Shown one piece after another: positions 1 to 9,015 of a stretch of 64,000 bases of DNA (positions are counted from its first letter, which is position 1; each line of letters begins with the position of its first letter). Origin of the DNA: a virus. The translations under genes and the position numbers were made by a program. The DNA is taken from positions 29,876-93,875 of IMG/VR virus record IMGVR_UViG_3300010883_000009. One strand, written 5' to 3'. The notes beneath the pieces were generated by a model. It was given only the letters and a program-made list of their open reading frames with translations, was not told where the DNA came from and made no database searches.

Positions 1-1
1 T

Positions 2-235
2 GAAAAAATAGCATCTCCGCCTGACGAGTTGATTAAAACCATCATTGATCACGGCGGTATGCGTATTTTCATCAACAAAGACAAGAAGATGTACTGCCAA
101 GTCAACGCCAAAGAGTACTCAAAATGGGCTAGACAAAAGATTAAAAAGCTTGATATGAAAAACAAAATAATAAAAGTCATAGATACTTCACGTCCCTATC
201 ATGGTTGGAAGACTGGGGTTACTATTCTGCTTTAA
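2..235 (+). CDS. Hypothetical protein, 5' end cut by window edge
   Basis: The frame is open from base 2 and closes with a stop at 233-235, so the N-terminus lies outside the window. An internal TTG at 29 could be read as a start, but the codons before it continue the same frame without a stop, so truncation is more likely. The visible 77 residues are rich in Lys and Ile, with K-W-A-R-Q and G-W-K-T-G motifs and no signal peptide or membrane segment. No family was recognised. The gene converges on the minus-strand gene ending at 267, with about 30 bp between and no clear terminator. Confidence 0.6.
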   Translation, partial: EKIASPPDELIKTIIDHGGMRIFINKDKKMYCQVNAKEYSKWARQKIKKLDMKNKIIKVIDTSRPYHGWKTGVTILL

Positions 236-266
236 AGGGTTGGAAATCAGGAATCCTAATCAAACT

Positions 267-3200
267 CTAAACGACATTAGATCTGTGAATCGCTAAGGCC
301 GTCTTATACCAATTGTAATTGCTTCCACGAACAAGTTTTCTGTCAACACTTTTTGCAAGCCACATCCAATCTGCCCCATAATCTTGTTCCATCTCTGCAA
401 TAAACTGTCCACCATCTTCTGCATCTTGTGGACTAACTGGAGTCGGTTTTTGTTCTTGAAAATCAGCGGACTTCAACTGTTTTTCCCTTTCTACCATTTC
501 TACTACATCCTTTAAAAGAGATTGCGGCAAAGCTTCTTCAAACAAGCTGTTGACAGTTGTCATATCTACGCTATAAAGTGTCGATGGTGGCCCAAACATT
601 AACAACAACAAATCCTCAATTCCAAACAACGTTCTTAGTTTTTGTGGAGTGTTCCGATCTATGTAGCTTTTGAAACGACTAACAAACGCATCCGCATCAT
701 AGAAATTATACGCATTTTGAAGAATCTCTTGACACCCGTTTAAAAACTGCTTATAGTCTTCTCTTTGACTCAATTCATTAATAAACTTATCTGGTGAATA
801 AGGGTTTCGTTCAGTCGTGTCCTCTGGTACAACGATCTCTTCATCAAATGTTATATCCTCAACTTTTTTCCCAACGTCTGACAATTGAGATTGCAATTGG
901 TCTTCAACCTTAGATCTCATGAATTTACGCAAAAAGAACTGAGTGAACATATTCGTCATATTGTCTATCTGTTCTTCTTTAGACATGCTATTTAATGCTT
1001 CGATAGCGCTATCGTTAAATTCAGGCATTGCCGTATCCATTTTTGACAACGCTTCCTGTTTGCTCATCCCTAAAAACTCCCATGCAAAAGCGTCAATTAT
1101 ATCAGATTTGATTTGACTCAAGAAGCCTTCTGTTATTCTATCAGGGAACGGATAATTAGATTCAAAATACTCATGGATTCTTTGTTTAATATGTTGAAGG
1201 TTTCCATATGTAATTGCGGCAATTTCTTGGGGAGAACTTACCCATTGAGACTCACTCTCTATCTCCTCGCTTCTGCCTTCTACGACTTGATCTAAAAACG
1301 AATGGGCAATTTCATGCCATAACGTGTTTTCTTCAGAGAAAGACAGATCTTTTTCTATTGCATCAATTCCTAATTCGTTCAAAACCTGCTCTGAAGTGGG
1401 CATGCCGTTGATTTGATCAGTAAATACAACTATTGTAGCATCTGTTCCAAACATGCTATATTTACCTGCAAAAAAGCCATTAGCATCTTGTGGAGTAGCT
1501 GGGAAATATTTAGCTCCTTCTTCTCCTAACAAACTCATATATTTAGATGCGTTAATAAAATAGATATTCATCTTTTTAAGTTCTTGCATCGCTCGTTCAG
1601 TTTTAGGTATATATCCTTCTGAATCAGGGGAATATGCCTCTTCAGTACCAACATTAGAGTTTACGAAATCTACTACTCGTTGATATACTTCTGGGAAATC
1701 TGTTATCTTATTCTTTTTAACTGCATCCGATTCTAAAAACGATGGAAGTTTACTCCTCACTTCTTTATGGACTTCCTTCTCTTTGCTTTCAAGTATTTTG
1801 CGTACCGCTTCCCTTAGCTTTTCTGAGTCTCCTGCGCATTGCATGTGGTCAATTACTTTTTTAATATCGTTTACGCTTCCCTGCGCTTTCTCAAGAACTT
1901 TGGAACAAGGGAACAATCCTGACAAATAGAAAAACCATGAGCCTACATCTCCAGAAACGGCGGATCTAACTCGCATTGGAACCTTACTCCAAAAATCCAT
2001 TGCAGATTGCATTTTGAAAGGCCACATTTGCGTCCAATGGATTTTTGAATCTTGTCGATAAGTACCGGCATCAAGTATTTCATTCCCTTGAACTAAATTA
2101 GAAAACATATCCGTTCCTGCCGCTTCCGTTAAATCCTTTATGGTTTTTGACTTTACTATTTGCAAATAATCATGATCTGTCATGTCCTCACTAGATAACT
2201 TTTGATTTATCCATTCGTTAGACAAATCGGCTTCTTCCTTAATGGTCATTCTAGTGGCTCTTTTTAGATAGTCAATATAAGAGTCGCTATAGGATGACGT
2301 AACAGAATTAGGATCGGTTCTATCTTGACCCCCTTTGGCTAAATCTTGATATATTCCTTTTTCTTCATTTATAGCATACACACTTGGCGGTAAGCTTTCT
2401 GGTATATTTTCAACGTCTCTAGATCTAAGGTCTCTGTCTAAATCCTGTTGCCAATTAATTTCCCAGTAATCTTCAATACTAGAATTTATAACCTTGCCCG
2501 CTTCATGCAATACTTCTATGCGTATTACTTGTGGCCCTAACATCAAATTTTTAACTATTCCAAATTGGGCAGAATTATCAATCGTCACAGTAAGCGGATT
2601 GTCTTCAGTCAAAAACTCTTGATTGTTTTCATAAGCGTTATTTACATCTTGCAACTCCTGAAGCATTTCAGTCCCATACAACATCCAATTTTCCCCGTTA
2701 TAATGCTGTTGAGATCTAACTTTTTCCATTTTGTCTCTAAAGTTCCCACTATTTAATAAATAACGGTATATGTCAAATGAAAGCGCCCTTTCTTGTGGAG
2801 AAAGCTTCTTCCAATTATCAGGGTTGCTTGTGTCCATCTCTGACATCTTTTGCGATCCATCCAATATAGCAAAGGTCTCTTTTGATGGAAATTCTAGATA
2901 GTCTTTTACATATTGCTTTCTTTGTTCAATTGATCCGTTTTGCATTGCAGACGCTATCGACGGATATTGTTGAGATATAAATTGTACAAAATCATCTGGA
3001 TATGAATTGGGGGTTGACAATATGTCGCTAGCCGTTTCTGCACTAAACCTAGACCTAGAGAATTTTTGCATTATGGTCTGATATACCCAATCTGGCATGT
3101 CAGATGGAATTCCGTATTTGAGTTGGGCTTTTTGTAGGAACGAGTCTAATGCCCCCTTGATCATTCTCTCATCCATATTCCATTGTAAACATTTTTGGAT

Positions 3201-3404
3201 GTCCCATAAGCTCAAATATACATAGTTTGGATACCTGACAAAATACTTCAGACGCATAGAGGCATCATTCGTATCAAGAGTGAATCTCCTTATCTTGTCT
3301 TTTTGGTCGTTTGTAAGTTCGTTCTCAGGAGGCATATTGTCAATATCATGACCGCCGACACCGGACATGAACTCATCAACCCCTGATAATCTATATATAT
3401 TCAT
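267..3404 (-). CDS. Large zincin-like metallopeptidase protein with N- and C-terminal tag motifs
   Basis: 1045 residues. An HEIAH motif (HExxH zinc site) lies near residue 697, and a downstream SPQEIAA, about 30 residues later, could give the third zinc ligand (Glu). The pattern suggests a zincin metallopeptidase domain; the rest is helical and unrecognised. The protein starts MNIYRLSG, one of the recurring N-terminal tag peptides of this genome, and ends with NWYKTAL about 15 residues before the stop, which resembles the second tag type. The start is supported by a short AGAAG upstream. It is the last minus-strand gene before the convergent gene at the left edge. Substrate and virion location are unknown; peptidase activity is inferred only from the motif. 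Confidence 0.7.
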   Translation of the reverse strand: MNIYRLSGVDEFMSGVGGHDIDNMPPENELTNDQKDKIRRFTLDTNDASMRLKYFVRYPNYVYLSLWDIQKCLQWNMDERMIKGALDSFLQKAQLKYGIPSDMPDWVYQTIMQKFSRSRFSAETASDILSTPNSYPDDFVQFISQQYPSIASAMQNGSIEQRKQYVKDYLEFPSKETFAILDGSQKMSEMDTSNPDNWKKLSPQERALSFDIYRYLLNSGNFRDKMEKVRSQQHYNGENWMLYGTEMLQELQDVNNAYENNQEFLTEDNPLTVTIDNSAQFGIVKNLMLGPQVIRIEVLHEAGKVINSSIEDYWEINWQQDLDRDLRSRDVENIPESLPPSVYAINEEKGIYQDLAKGGQDRTDPNSVTSSYSDSYIDYLKRATRMTIKEEADLSNEWINQKLSSEDMTDHDYLQIVKSKTIKDLTEAAGTDMFSNLVQGNEILDAGTYRQDSKIHWTQMWPFKMQSAMDFWSKVPMRVRSAVSGDVGSWFFYLSGLFPCSKVLEKAQGSVNDIKKVIDHMQCAGDSEKLREAVRKILESKEKEVHKEVRSKLPSFLESDAVKKNKITDFPEVYQRVVDFVNSNVGTEEAYSPDSEGYIPKTERAMQELKKMNIYFINASKYMSLLGEEGAKYFPATPQDANGFFAGKYSMFGTDATIVVFTDQINGMPTSEQVLNELGIDAIEKDLSFSEENTLWHEIAHSFLDQVVEGRSEEIESESQWVSSPQEIAAITYGNLQHIKQRIHEYFESNYPFPDRITEGFLSQIKSDIIDAFAWEFLGMSKQEALSKMDTAMPEFNDSAIEALNSMSKEEQIDNMTNMFTQFFLRKFMRSKVEDQLQSQLSDVGKKVEDITFDEEIVVPEDTTERNPYSPDKFINELSQREDYKQFLNGCQEILQNAYNFYDADAFVSRFKSYIDRNTPQKLRTLFGIEDLLLLMFGPPSTLYSVDMTTVNSLFEEALPQSLLKDVVEMVEREKQLKSADFQEQKPTPVSPQDAEDGGQFIAEMEQDYGADWMWLAKSVDRKLVRGSNYNWYKTALAIHRSNVV

Positions 3405-3485
3405 ACATTATATCTTCTTTTTTATACTGCTAAAAACATTTTTATTTTTGGTTGACACCCCTGTTTGATATTGCAATTGATATTG

Positions 3486-3491
3486 TATAAT
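3486..3491 (+). promoter_or_regulatory. Promoter -10 element (TGTATAAT class)
   Basis: TTGTATAATAC lies 22 bp upstream of the ATG at 3514, with AAGGAG between them. It matches the 8-mer TGTATAAT found upstream of many operons in this window. There is no convincing TTGACA at 16-18 bp spacing. Confidence 0.5.
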
Positions 3492-3513
3492 ACTAAAAAG
3501 GAGATTTAATATC

Positions 3514-3993
3514 ATGAGCGCATGGGTAGAAGGTAAACTTGATCTTAAATGTAGCTTAGACGTTTTACGTAAAGCTATCATCAATATCCATCCTGAATGG
3601 GAAGACCATCTTATAATTGACAAAGAAGGTCATATCCCGATGTATCGCTTCGACGGACAGAGAGAATACAACGGGAAAGGTGGAGACAAAGAGGTTCATG
3701 TCCTGATTCCCGGTAGCGGTCATCCAATAACAGAAACTCCTCCAAATCGCGGAGCGCATAACGATTGGGGATTCCGTCGTTCACAAGACGGAAAATGGGA
3801 AGTAACTTTTGCAGACTTCGGATTGTCACAAGCCAATCATCTTGAGAATCAAATAAAGAGCGAAGTAGCCCTTATGAAAGCAAAAGCGATTGCTAAAATG
3901 CGAGGGTTTGAAGTTCTAGCTCAAGATGAAACTGACCAAGAGAAGCACGTTGACATAAGAGTTGACTCAAGCGTTTACGAACAAATGTCGTAA
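3514..3993 (+). CDS. DUF1257 (Ycf35-like) protein, copy 1
   Basis: 159 residues. It is clearly paralogous to the gene at 32516-32947: both begin MS-x-W-x-x-GK, share LKCSL-x-x-L-x-KA-x-IN and PEWE-x-H, and end with a D-x-GF/L...G-x-WE block followed by a helix (MKAKAIAKMRGFEV here). This layout matches my memory of the DUF1257/Ycf35 family, best known from cyanobacteria and red-algal plastids; biochemical function is unknown. The ATG has a strong AAGGAG and its own promoter-like TATAAT, making it a single plus-strand gene within a minus-strand block. Its 3' end overlaps the end of the convergent gene 3967-6345 by 27 bp. The DUF2997 partner found beside copy 2 is absent here. Confidence 0.75.
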   Translation: MSAWVEGKLDLKCSLDVLRKAIINIHPEWEDHLIIDKEGHIPMYRFDGQREYNGKGGDKEVHVLIPGSGHPITETPPNRGAHNDWGFRRSQDGKWEVTFADFGLSQANHLENQIKSEVALMKAKAIAKMRGFEVLAQDETDQEKHVDIRVDSSVYEQMS

Positions 3994-6345
3994 ACTGTCA
4001 ATCCTCTTGGCGTACTTATACCAACTCATAACACTAGCTTGTTGAGGATAAACAGGTACAACCTGCCCTCTTTCGTTAATAGTATATTCATTGGTCGGCA
4101 TTTCATCGAAAAACGGCAAGTTCTGCTGTCCCTGATCTTTAAGAGATTTCTCCCCTTGCATACGTTTTGCTCGTTCTTCATAGTTGTATAGTAACGCCTG
4201 AACGTTAGGTGGCATTTCCTTGAAATCAACATCTACATCAGAAGCAACTATTCCCTGCACAAGCCTTTGTAACTGTTCAGGGGACATTTCTTCTATCGCA
4301 GCCTTTCCATCATGTGTTAACATAGATTCCCAGTTACCTTTCAAAAAGTAATTTAACCATATCCCCGTAAAATGTCGCTCTCGATCTTGCTCGTCATAGG
4401 GAGTCTCGTAGTAGTTATCCCTGAAGTTATCAGGAGCATAGTCCATTTCAGTTGGATCTTCCGCGATCTTCTCCCACCATATGTTTTCTACCATTTCCCT
4501 TATTTGTTCTTGGTCGCCGGGGTATCCTTCTGACTCTTCAACATAGTATTGGGTGTATTCGCTTTGATCATACATCGCATCAGTTTCGTATTTAGTAGGA
4601 TCTGTTTCAATGTATTTCATCCAAGCATTGTCTAAAGCGTCTTTAACCTCTTGGATTCCGCGAATGTCGCTTTCACCTATGGGTTCAAGCAAAGTATTAT
4701 TTTTCTCCCATGCCTCATGGTCAACTGCATAATCTGTTTCTTCATTCTCGTCACCCCTCCAATAAGATCTGCGATAATCGTCTTCTTGGGGTTCTCTCCA
4801 TTCTTCTGCGAGAATGGATTCAGGGTTTGTGTCCCCTTCAGATTGTTTTAGTTTCTCAATGGCTTGAGAGAAAGGATGCTTCTTAGCTTTCTCTATAATG
4901 TCATCAGGAAAGGTTGCCAAAGTCTCATCCTTAAGATTGTACATCTTCCAAGGTTCAGTTTGTACGATCTCTTCCAAGGTTCTACGAATAGTTTCGTTTA
5001 CTTCTACATCTTCCAAAATCTCTTTAGGCAAGTGGTCAATTTCTCGGAAGAAATTGTTTCGTAATTTCCCGTTTTCGTTAGGAACCCTAAGCGATATTAG
5101 AACAGACTGTGTGACAAAATCTAATGTCTCTGGCAGTACTTGAACGCGAATGTCTTGAGGAAGTTCAGAGTAATAACCAACCTCATTATTTAGCTGAAAA
5201 TAGTGTCGCCCTTTTTCCTGTTTCCGAATTCCAACGTCAATCGCCTTGACAATATCCTGTACAACTTCAGGGTTCTGTCTGTTCTCTTTAGAAAGACGAT
5301 CAATCAGCCGAGGCTCTTTAGTGATCTGCTCAACGAATTTTTTGTATTTCTGAGGGTCGAGAAGATTATCATTTAGCTTCTTGGCTTCCATTAACTCTGC
5401 GTAATGGTAATCATTGCCGGGATCAATGCCCTTCGCGTTAAGGAACTCTTCGATCTCTTCTGTATAAGCAAACGGTGCTCTATTTCTCTCGCCTTGGATT
5501 TCTGCCAATCGCCCTCCATCCATACGAATAGCTACTTCCGCCTTACCATCAAGGATATACAGATAGAAGTCTCCCTTGGTAAGATATGGTACTGCCATGC
5601 CCGATCCAGTACACCATCCATTAGGAACGCTATAGCCTACGAGTTTGTTGACATTATCTTGGAAGTTGGAAGGATCGTTTTGTTGGCTAGGAAGCCTGAT
5701 CCAACCGTTACCATCCTTCATTTTCGTCCCCGGGACTACTTCTGTGGACTGCTGATTGGCAACATTAACCTCGTTCATATACTGCTTATCGATTCTAAAT
5801 TGCTCCGTGCCGCCCCCGTTGCGCACTTTTTCATACAGAGCTGCTACTGCCATCTCATTCAGAGGCATCGTAGAACGTTTATTATTTGCTTTTGATTTAT
5901 CGAAAATAGGTTTTAGTACTGTGTACGCAAATGCGGGGGTTTGGGCGTATACGTCATTTCCTGATGTAAAATAAGACCACCAAGAGTCGAATATTCGCTG
6001 TTTCTGTCCATTGATAGCCTCTAATATGGATTCTTGAGCCTTTTCAGGGTCTTGCTGGTAGATTGCCCATGCCTGCTGAACTTGTGGATCTCCGGGATTC
6101 TGGTTGAATTCCGCTTCAAGGTCTATTTCCTTGAGATATCGGTTAGAGTCTGATTTAGGGTCGATAGAGCGTTGCAAATCGGGTAGCAGGGAGGACGATA
6201 TATGGGCATTAATGTCCTCTGAGGACTTGATCTTATTCCACGGGATCAAGTTCTCATATTTTTGAATGAAGAAAGTAAGAAAGGGATCATCGATATTGTA
6301 TCGCTGAACTTTCTCCTTAAAAGCTGCTAGCCGATAGATCCTCAT
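3967..6345 (-). CDS. Large hypothetical protein with tag peptides at both ends
   Basis: 792 residues. It starts MRIYRLAA (tag peptide) and carries MSWYKYAKR 20 residues before its C-terminus, the second tag type. Near residue 245 there is an NGWCTGSG...YL-x-x-GDFYLYI...EIQG block that I associate with uncharacterised phage proteins; it has no firm family name. The C-terminal third is acidic, with many W, Y, D and E residues. The start codon has no clear Shine-Dalgarno and lies 2 bp after the stop of 6348-6896, so translational coupling is likely. No catalytic motif was recognised. Confidence 0.7.
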   Translation of the reverse strand: MRIYRLAAFKEKVQRYNIDDPFLTFFIQKYENLIPWNKIKSSEDINAHISSSLLPDLQRSIDPKSDSNRYLKEIDLEAEFNQNPGDPQVQQAWAIYQQDPEKAQESILEAINGQKQRIFDSWWSYFTSGNDVYAQTPAFAYTVLKPIFDKSKANNKRSTMPLNEMAVAALYEKVRNGGGTEQFRIDKQYMNEVNVANQQSTEVVPGTKMKDGNGWIRLPSQQNDPSNFQDNVNKLVGYSVPNGWCTGSGMAVPYLTKGDFYLYILDGKAEVAIRMDGGRLAEIQGERNRAPFAYTEEIEEFLNAKGIDPGNDYHYAELMEAKKLNDNLLDPQKYKKFVEQITKEPRLIDRLSKENRQNPEVVQDIVKAIDVGIRKQEKGRHYFQLNNEVGYYSELPQDIRVQVLPETLDFVTQSVLISLRVPNENGKLRNNFFREIDHLPKEILEDVEVNETIRRTLEEIVQTEPWKMYNLKDETLATFPDDIIEKAKKHPFSQAIEKLKQSEGDTNPESILAEEWREPQEDDYRRSYWRGDENEETDYAVDHEAWEKNNTLLEPIGESDIRGIQEVKDALDNAWMKYIETDPTKYETDAMYDQSEYTQYYVEESEGYPGDQEQIREMVENIWWEKIAEDPTEMDYAPDNFRDNYYETPYDEQDRERHFTGIWLNYFLKGNWESMLTHDGKAAIEEMSPEQLQRLVQGIVASDVDVDFKEMPPNVQALLYNYEERAKRMQGEKSLKDQGQQNLPFFDEMPTNEYTINERGQVVPVYPQQASVMSWYKYAKRIDSLRHLFVNA

Positions 6346-6347
6346 GG

Positions 6348-6896
6348 TTATGTATTCAGTCCAACACCCTGTCCAGCATCATACATGTTAACGTTGGGTT
6401 GGATTTTTTCTTCAATCCATTTCGCATTCGTTTTAATACCTTCTAAAGCTTCACGAACAGCGTCTAAATTAGCCGGATTTTCCTTGAAAGCTTTATAAAG
6501 TTTATCGCTCAGGGCGTTCATATGCAATGCCCGTGCTTCTGCCTCTTTAAGACTCTGAACTGTTTGTGCTTCTTTTTTGATGCCTTTTTCTTTCTTAGCT
6601 TGTTTCCCTGAAGATCCCCTACAATTGTCGCAATAACTCTCCGTTGGATTAGATGGGTCGAATGTAAATACATTCTTGCACCCTTTCTTTTCACATCCCA
6701 ACGTCTTAGGCTTTGCGGATGAACCTTCTGCTGCGTCAGATGTTTGAACTCCATCGAGAGGCTGAAGCTGATCAACTTGAGCAGTTGTACTTAAATCTGA
6801 GTCGTCTAACCATCCTGTTTGACGACCTATCTGACTCCATTCTTTATGGGATAGTTTAATCGTAGCTTTACCTTCTGCTGTTCTTGTGATCTTCAT
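6348..6896 (-). CDS. Tag-module protein with zinc ribbon
   Basis: 182 residues. The first ~40 form the conserved tag module seen on three other genes here: MKITRTAEG, then IKLS-x-KEW-x-x-IG-x-x-x-GW, ending in TTAQ after a short insertion. Residues ~68-94 hold two Cys pairs (GCEKKGC and YCDNC) typical of a small zinc ribbon. A second EAQTVQSLKEAE helix follows. The start has a good AGGAG, and ATG overlaps the stop of the 28-residue ORF upstream (TAATG). The role is unknown; DNA or protein binding through the zinc ribbon is a guess. Confidence 0.7.
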   Translation of the reverse strand: MKITRTAEGKATIKLSHKEWSQIGRQTGWLDDSDLSTTAQVDQLQPLDGVQTSDAAEGSSAKPKTLGCEKKGCKNVFTFDPSNPTESYCDNCRGSSGKQAKKEKGIKKEAQTVQSLKEAEARALHMNALSDKLYKAFKENPANLDAVREALEGIKTNAKWIEEKIQPNVNMYDAGQGVGLNT

Positions 6897-6982
6897 TATT
6901 TCTCTCCTGTAAATTCAAAATCAATTGCCATGATCATGTCTTTATTTCTGACTAACTGGTTCGTTTTACGGTAAATTCTCAT
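6896..6982 (-). CDS. 28-residue micro-ORF beginning MRIYRKT
   Basis: This ORF begins with MRIYRKTNQL, another form of the recurring N-terminal tag, and ends with TAA overlapping the ATG of 6348-6896 (TAATG). The tag-like start and the coupling support real translation, either as a microprotein or as a leader for the next gene. The Shine-Dalgarno is weak (GGAAA). It could also be the surviving 5' end of a deleted tagged gene. Confidence 0.45.
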   Translation of the reverse strand: MRIYRKTNQLVRNKDMIMAIDFEFTGEK

Positions 6983-7020
6983 GGATAATATTTCCACGAA
7001 CCTAGATGAAAACCCTTGTA

Positions 7021-7584
7021 TTAGACCATATACTCTACGGCTAACCCTTCGTCTACCAAAAGTCGATTCACATTTACGTTGTCGAAGTATACAGTTGCTA
7101 GATAGCGACCATATTTGCCTTTCTTATCTTGATTGGTCTCAATGGTTATCTCTTTGTCCAAGATAAGCCCTTTAAGGCGGTCTCTAGCGACTCTTCCTTC
7201 AATAAGGGTTGGTCTTCTTAACTCAGGGGTGTTAATGCCATACAATCGAAATTTGGCGACAACAGTGGTATTAAAACCTAGATTAACTATGGATCGAGTA
7301 ATGGTATCGCCGTCATAGATTCTTTCTACTTGACATTTGTACTTACAAACGCGATGCCAAGGTTCGGTAACGACAGTTGCCTGCCAGAATCTACTGTTGG
7401 GATCTTTGGGGTGTTTTGTATCAAAGACATAGGTTTCGCCAAGATCTAGTTTTGTCTTTTTGCTAACAAGTAAATCTTTTTCAGCAAAGACGCCAAACCC
7501 TAATGCGAAACGAACTGGAACTGCACCATTAGGCAATCTGCTTCCAGCGATATACCCTTCGTATCTGTACAGTTTGGGACTCAT
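7021..7584 (-). CDS. Staphylococcal nuclease-type (SNase/TNase) endonuclease
   Basis: 187 residues. The C-terminal ~100 form an SNase OB-fold: YDGDTI (residues ~90-95, Ca-binding Asp), KFRLYGINTPE (Arg113, Glu121) and KYGRYLATVY (Arg160). These match catalytic Arg35, Glu43 and Arg87 of S. aureus nuclease; Asp40 is replaced by Asn (INTPE). The N-terminal ~80 residues look like a separate beta-rich domain (gamma-glutamylcyclotransferase-like or novel). There is no signal peptide, so it probably acts inside the host or in the virion on DNA or RNA. The start overlaps the stop of the 55-residue gene upstream (ATGA) without its own Shine-Dalgarno, so it is probably coupled. Confidence 0.85.
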   Translation of the reverse strand: MSPKLYRYEGYIAGSRLPNGAVPVRFALGFGVFAEKDLLVSKKTKLDLGETYVFDTKHPKDPNSRFWQATVVTEPWHRVCKYKCQVERIYDGDTITRSIVNLGFNTTVVAKFRLYGINTPELRRPTLIEGRVARDRLKGLILDKEITIETNQDKKGKYGRYLATVYFDNVNVNRLLVDEGLAVEYMV

Positions 7585-7748
7585 AATTCATCTTCGTTGA
7601 TGAATTCACAATGTTCCTTGCAAGAAGGGCATATGCCCGTGTCTGAATAGTTAGGTCCATCTTCAGAAACCATACGATCTTTGGTTCCGCAACAATTAGA
7701 TATAAGGATTTCTTCTACGAAAGCTATAGCTAATCTGTATATTTTCAT
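7581..7748 (-). CDS. 55-residue tagged zinc-ribbon microprotein
   Basis: It begins MKIYRLAIAF, one of the clearest copies of the tag. It has Cys pairs NCCG and CPSC followed by H-C, enough for a small zinc site. Its stop overlaps the ATG of the SNase gene (ATGA), and the next gene upstream starts with the same MKIYRLA, so the two may be tandem relatives. Too short for typical gene callers. Function unknown. Confidence 0.65.
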   Translation of the reverse strand: MKIYRLAIAFVEEILISNCCGTKDRMVSEDGPNYSDTGICPSCKEHCEFINEDEL

Positions 7749-7749
7749 C

Positions 7750-7998
7750 TTATCGACTTACGTTCTGGAAATATTTTGTTACAGTATCAATTGGAGCATG
7801 ACCTATTTGAATAAAAAACTTGTGAAATGCTGATGGATCTTGAGCAATTGCCTGAACAATACCTTGACTCCTGCCTAGTTGGTCGTAGCTTTCTACTGTT
7901 TCGGTCATAGATTGCCCAAAACAAAAATTGTAAAACCTAACCATTTCCGACTGTCTTTCATTAAAAGGCTCTTCCTGAGCTAATCTGTATATTTTCAT
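7750..7998 (-). CDS. 82-residue tagged hypothetical protein
   Basis: It begins MKIYRLAQEEPFNERQ, the reference form of the tag. The remainder is a small helical domain with a MVRFYNFCFGQSM segment. The -10-like GTATAATAC ends 5 bp before the ATG, so the transcript may have almost no leader; GAAGAAG lies 12 bp upstream as a possible weak Shine-Dalgarno. It lies just downstream of the terminator that closes the capsid operon. No known family. Confidence 0.7.
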   Translation of the reverse strand: MKIYRLAQEEPFNERQSEMVRFYNFCFGQSMTETVESYDQLGRSQGIVQAIAQDPSAFHKFFIQIGHAPIDTVTKYFQNVSR

Positions 7999-8003
7999 AC
8001 TGT

Positions 8004-8009
8004 ATTATA
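8004..8009 (-). promoter_or_regulatory. Promoter -10 element (TATAAT)
   Basis: GTATAATAC on the minus strand, 5 bp from the ATG at 7998 and directly after the capsid-operon terminator. The preceding base pair is AG rather than the usual TG of this motif class. A transcript starting ~7 bp downstream would be leaderless or nearly so. Confidence 0.4.
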
Positions 8010-8021
8010 CTTCTTCGGCAC

Positions 8022-8057
8022 AAAAAAGAACCCTCTAGGAAAAAACCTAGAGGGTTC
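8022..8057 (-). terminator. Rho-independent terminator after major capsid gene
   Basis: Perfect 12-bp stem (GAACCCTCTAGG with its complement) around an A/T loop, followed on the minus strand by six T residues. It separates the major capsid protein gene from the downstream small tagged genes. Confidence 0.9.
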
Positions 8058-8085
8058 CTTAAAACTTTTAGTTAATCGTTACCGA

Positions 8086-8952
8086 TTAGCTGCCAGCCGT
8101 AACCGTTACCTTCGCCGTAGCGTAGGAGTTGATTACTACGATACCGACTTCCTCGTAGATAACCCATCCGAGACGAAGCTTCTTTGGATCGTCCGCTGGG
8201 AGAACGGTGATATCCTGACGAATCGGGAATGCACCAACGTACTCTGCGGGAGCGAGCAAGAAGACTGTATCAGTAGGGCACTTCGAAGAAACATGGATGT
8301 CAGCCGTGAACAAGTGTCCGAAGAGACCTGTAGTCAAGACTTCCTTCTGTGTCGCTTCATCGTAAACGGTCTTACCGAAGTTACGGATGTCTGCGTAACG
8401 CAAAGCGTGGCAAACGATCTTTCCTACAGTAAGGTCGTGCTGTTCGATAGTTGCGAATGCTTGGTTCAATGCGTTAAGCGTCAAAGCACCACCAGTCGAA
8501 ACGACGGTATGTGCAGCGTCAACTGCGGCATTGATAGCGTTGAAGATGTTTAAGTCCTCTTCCTTCTGGATCGCTTCCTTCGCCTTGATCTGTGCTCTGT
8601 CTACAATGTAGAAACGACGAGCCTTGACTTCGGAAAGTCTGATCGTGGGGTTAGTTGCAATTTCGAACGTAGGTACGAGGATTTCCTCACCTTCTGTGAT
8701 CATGTCAGGTACAGCGCCACGACGTGAAATGACGTGTGCGGTAGCTCTAACATCCTTCTCATAACGGGCATACGCGCCCTGAGGAAGTTCATCAACCATA
8801 AGCAATTTTCGGCCTACGGCTTGGTATTCCAGCGCTCGACGGATAGGCTCCACCATTGCCTGTGCTAACGCAACTCGACCTTGGGGGGTATCCAACGCTT
8901 GAGCGATGAGACTTTCTCTCTCAGCATTTACTGCTCTTTTGTCAATAGCCAT
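8086..8952 (-). CDS. Major capsid protein, HK97-like fold
   Basis: 288 residues, directly downstream of a decoration-like gene and the protease/scaffold gene, and ended by a strong terminator, as expected for the most expressed virion gene. The sequence has the style of short HK97-fold capsid proteins: a helical N-arm, RRGAVPDMITEGEEILVP, a long spine-helix region (KAKEAIQKEEDLNIFNAINAA), A-domain-like YADIRNFG and a beta-rich end GWVIYEEVGIVVIN. There is no delta/scaffold extension, which fits scaffold function residing in the large upstream protein. Strong AAGGAG at the start. GC and codon use look slightly more biased than the neighbours, as for a highly expressed gene. No M-x-R-T-A motif was seen in it. 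Confidence 0.75.
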   Translation of the reverse strand: MAIDKRAVNAERESLIAQALDTPQGRVALAQAMVEPIRRALEYQAVGRKLLMVDELPQGAYARYEKDVRATAHVISRRGAVPDMITEGEEILVPTFEIATNPTIRLSEVKARRFYIVDRAQIKAKEAIQKEEDLNIFNAINAAVDAAHTVVSTGGALTLNALNQAFATIEQHDLTVGKIVCHALRYADIRNFGKTVYDEATQKEVLTTGLFGHLFTADIHVSSKCPTDTVFLLAPAEYVGAFPIRQDITVLPADDPKKLRLGWVIYEEVGIVVINSYATAKVTVTAGS

Positions 8953-9015
8953 TTTACTTTCTCCTTAAGTTGTTTTATAGGGGTTATAGCCTATAAAAAG
9001 AACTATTACTTAACC

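Noticed and set aside
3407-3412. TATAAT just upstream of the gene starting at 3404
   Set aside because: Only 2 bp separate it from the ATG, so a transcript would start inside the gene; it lacks the TG and is probably chance in an AT-rich start region.
5404-5895. 163-residue plus-strand frame
   Set aside because: Antisense to the tagged gene 3967-6345; unusual composition and no Shine-Dalgarno.
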